Source of the DNA: Burkholderiales bacterium
Lineage (GTDB): Bacteria; Pseudomonadota; Gammaproteobacteria; Burkholderiales; Burkholderiaceae_C
Reading direction: 5' to 3'
Assembly (NCBI GenBank): GCA_011391855.1
Contig: JAABPT010000056.1
Coordinates: 1 to 7,492, forward strand
Length of the DNA: 7,492 bases
A program made the translations under genes and the position numbers. Below, piece after piece: positions 5,786 to 7,492 of the stretch (position 1 is its first letter; every line of letters starts with the position of its first letter). The notes beneath the pieces are model-generated. The model was not told the origin of the DNA. It saw nothing but the letters and a program-made list of their open reading frames with translations, and did not search any database.

Positions 5786-5800
5786 GGCGGCCGGGCCGCC
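5786..5800 (-). other. GC-rich inverted repeat in the 5' leader of the YqhA-like gene
   Basis: GGCGGCC (5786-5792) and GGCCGCC (5794-5800) form a perfect seven-base inverted repeat around one central base. As RNA it would fold as a five-base stem with a five-base loop. It lies between the candidate promoter (5830-5835) and the start codon (5759), so it would be in the untranslated leader of the minus-strand message. It could be a DNA operator or an RNA hairpin; neither is shown. Confidence 0.4.
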
Positions 5801-5829
5801 AGGCATCGGGGACTTTCGTCTGGAGGCGA

Positions 5830-5835
5830 ATTGTA
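5830..5835 (-). promoter_or_regulatory. Candidate -10 box for the YqhA-like/fumarase/yciO operon
   Basis: The minus strand reads TACAAT, one mismatch from the sigma-70 -10 consensus, in an A/T-rich patch (AAAAACTACAATTCG) within otherwise GC-rich DNA. Transcription would start near 5823, giving a leader of about 64 bases before ATG 5759. No good -35 box is seen at the expected distance (around 5853-5858), so an activator may be needed or the call may be wrong. Confidence 0.45.
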
Positions 5836-5927
5836 GTTTTTCGCATCGTGGTAGCCGGCGCGGTGCGTAAGGGGTTTGTCAGAGCACGCCTTTAGCTTCC
5901 GAGCACCCCAAGAGACATTCCTTCCCC

Positions 5928-5933
5928 AGGAGA
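5928..5933 (+). promoter_or_regulatory. Ribosome binding site of acs
   Basis: AGGAGA lies five bases before the ATG at 5939 and fixes that ATG as the start. Confidence 0.75.
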
Positions 5934-5938
5934 CACGC

Positions 5939-7492
5939 ATGCCCGAGACCCAAGCCACCGAACTCGTCACCCATCTTCCGCCGGCCTCGCTGGTGGCCAA
6001 CGCCACGGTATCGGGCATGGCCGCCTACCAGGCGCTCGTCGACGAGGCCGAGCGCGACTACGAAGGCTACTGGGCGCGACTGGCGCGCCAGTTCGTGAGC
6101 TGGAAGACACCGTTCACTCAGGTGCTGGACAGCAGCAACCCGCCCTTCTTCAAGTGGTTCGCCGACGGCACGCTGAATGCCAGCTACAACTGCCTGGACC
6201 GCAATATCGAGCGCGGCCTGGGCGAGAAGACCGCCATCATCTTCGAGGCCGACGACGGCGCCGTCACCCGCGTCAGCTACAGCGAACTGCTGGCGCGCGT
6301 GAACCAGCTGGCCAACGCGCTGAAGGCGCGCGGCGTGAAGAAGGGCGACCGCGTCGTCATCTACATGAGCATGAGCATCGAGGGCGTGGCCGCCATGCAG
6401 GCCTGCGCGCGCATCGGCGCGCCGCACTCGGTGGTCTTCGGCGGCTTCTCGGCACAGGCGCTGCGCGACCGCATCAACGACACCGGCGCGGTGATGGTGA
6501 TCACCGCCGACGAGCAACTGCGCGGCGGCAAGCAGCTGCCGCTGAAGAGCATCGTCGACGAGGCACTGGCGCTGGGCGGCTGCGAGAGCGTGGCCAACGT
6601 CATCGTCTACAAGCGCACCGGCGGCAGCATCCCCTGGAATGCGGCGCGCGACCGCTGGCTGCACGAGGAGCTGTATGACCGGCCCACCACCTGCGAACCC
6701 GAGTGGGTGGGCGCCGAGCACCCGCTGTTCCTGCTCTACACCAGCGGCTCCACCGGCAAGCCCAAGGGCGTGCAGCACAGCACCGGCGGCTACCTGCTGC
6801 ACGCCGCGCTGACCACCGCCTGGACCTTCGACCTGAAGGCCGACGACGTGTTCTGGTGCACGGCCGACATCGGCTGGGTCACCGGGCACAGCTACATCAC
6901 CTATGGCCCGCTGGCTTTGGGCGGCACCGAGGTGGTGTTCGAGGGCGTGCCTACCTACCCCGACGCGGCCCGCTTCTGGAAGATGATCGAGAAGCACAAG
7001 GTCACCATCTTCTACACCGCGCCCACGGCCATCCGCTCGCTGATCAAGGCCGCCGAAGGCAACGCCGCGGTGCACCCGAACAAGAGCGATCTTTCGAGCC
7101 TGCGCATCCTGGGCACGGTGGGCGAGCCCATCAACCCCGCGGCCTGGGAGTGGTACTACAAGCACGTGGGCGGCGGCCGCTGCCCCGTCGTCGACACCTT
7201 CTGGCAGACGGAGACCGGCGGCCACGTCATCACACCGCTGCCGGGCGCCACGCCCATGGTGCCGGGCTCGTGCACGCTGCCCTTCCCGGGCATCACGGCA
7301 GCCATCGTCGACGAGACCGGCAACGACGTGCCCAACGGGCAGGGCGGCATCCTCGTCATCAAGAAGCCCTGGCCGAGCATGATCCGCACCATCTGGGGCG
7401 ACGACGAACGCTTCCAGAAAAGCTACTACCCGCCGGAACTGAAGGGCTACTACCTGGCCGGCGACGGTTCCATCCGCGACCCCAAGACCGGC
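5939..7492 (+). CDS. acs: Acetyl-CoA synthetase (acetate--CoA ligase, AMP-forming), 3' end missing
   Basis: The frame stays open from ATG 5939 to the last base, giving 518 residues; Acs is usually about 650, so roughly 130-140 C-terminal residues are outside. Acs activates acetate with ATP to acetyl-AMP and then forms acetyl-CoA in the cytoplasm. Visible hallmarks are the N-terminal ACS region (YW..LA at 44-49), the P-loop YTSGSTGKPKGVQH at 267-280, the acetate-pocket region WCTADIGWVTGHSYI at 306-320, the adenine-binding GEPINP at 395-400, DTFWQTETGGH at 419-429, and YLAGDG at 505-510 near the hinge to the C-terminal domain. The missing part should hold the hinge and the catalytic lysine (PKTRSGK) that is commonly acetylated. 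Propionyl-CoA synthetases are related, but the W-containing DTFWQTE and the overall match favour Acs. The divergent neighbour is the operon that contains fumarase. Confidence 0.96.
   Translation, partial: MPETQATELVTHLPPASLVANATVSGMAAYQALVDEAERDYEGYWARLARQFVSWKTPFTQVLDSSNPPFFKWFADGTLNASYNCLDRNIERGLGEKTAIIFEADDGAVTRVSYSELLARVNQLANALKARGVKKGDRVVIYMSMSIEGVAAMQACARIGAPHSVVFGGFSAQALRDRINDTGAVMVITADEQLRGGKQLPLKSIVDEALALGGCESVANVIVYKRTGGSIPWNAARDRWLHEELYDRPTTCEPEWVGAEHPLFLLYTSGSTGKPKGVQHSTGGYLLHAALTTAWTFDLKADDVFWCTADIGWVTGHSYITYGPLALGGTEVVFEGVPTYPDAARFWKMIEKHKVTIFYTAPTAIRSLIKAAEGNAAVHPNKSDLSSLRILGTVGEPINPAAWEWYYKHVGGGRCPVVDTFWQTETGGHVITPLPGATPMVPGSCTLPFPGITAAIVDETGNDVPNGQGGILVIKKPWPSMIRTIWGDDERFQKSYYPPELKGYYLAGDGSIRDPKTG

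Larger units (their letters stand above)
5760..5938. other. Divergent intergenic region between the YqhA-like operon and acs
   Basis: This 179-base stretch must hold the promoters for both directions. On the minus strand I see the TACAAT box and the leader inverted repeat. On the plus strand TTGTCA at 5876-5881 resembles a -35 box, but nothing like a -10 lies 16-18 bases after it. If acs uses sigma-70 here the -10 is poor, or another sigma factor or activator is used. No small gene with a ribosome binding site is apparent. Confidence 0.6.

Noticed and set aside
5760..5846. N-terminal extension of the YqhA-like protein from ATG 5846
   Set aside because: It would add 29 residues with no family similarity and would overlap the TACAAT promoter-like box; ATG 5759 fits the family start.
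5879..7225. 448-codon open frame on the minus strand opposite acs
   Set aside because: The plus strand here encodes unmistakable acetyl-CoA synthetase; the antisense translation is a compositionally biased shadow.
1..7492. Defence island, mobile element, CRISPR array or secondary-metabolite cluster
   Set aside because: No repeats with spacers, no transposase, integrase, toxin-antitoxin or nuclease gene, and no abrupt change in base or codon use were seen. All genes fall into known, mostly housekeeping families.

Overview
This window is high in G+C and reads as ordinary bacterial chromosome. The protein sequences and gene mix suggest a betaproteobacterium of the order Burkholderiales, perhaps Comamonadaceae. 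That placement is inferred from protein resemblance and codon use; no rRNA or other marker is present. Nine protein-coding genes cover nearly all of the window. I found no tRNA, rRNA, CRISPR array, insertion sequence or phage gene.

Left block, plus strand (1-2943). The window opens inside a MurA-like enolpyruvyl transferase. A REP-like palindrome (about 947-987) follows, then a YbaK-type Cys-tRNA(Pro) deacylase (996-1490). Two short tandem hairpins lead to plsY, the membrane acyl-phosphate:glycerol-3-phosphate acyltransferase (1545-2240). Two genes are then joined to plsY by overlapping stop and start codons: a YoaB-like RidA-family protein (2240-2584) and a membrane-anchored glutaredoxin-like protein with a CAIC motif (2581-2943). 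plsY, the RidA gene and the glutaredoxin-like gene look like one translationally coupled unit.

Middle block, minus strand (2957-5759). This reads right to left as a UPF0114/YqhA-type membrane protein, a class I iron-sulfur fumarase (511 aa) and a YciO-family protein. The gaps are 16 and 18 bases, so they are probably one operon. It ends tail to tail with the left block, 13 bases away.

Right block, plus strand (5939-7492). After a 179-base divergent intergenic region comes the first 518 codons of acetyl-CoA synthetase (acs), cut by the window edge.

Together the genes cover housekeeping tasks: acetate activation and the fumarase step of central carbon metabolism, phospholipid synthesis, a proofreading deacylase, reactive-intermediate clearance and probable envelope thiol chemistry. 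I see no convincing new multi-gene system. The points most worth a second look are the divergent active site of the MurA-like protein, the repeat that appears to supply the ribosome binding site of ybaK, and the anchored glutaredoxin-like protein, which starts at an overlapping GTG.
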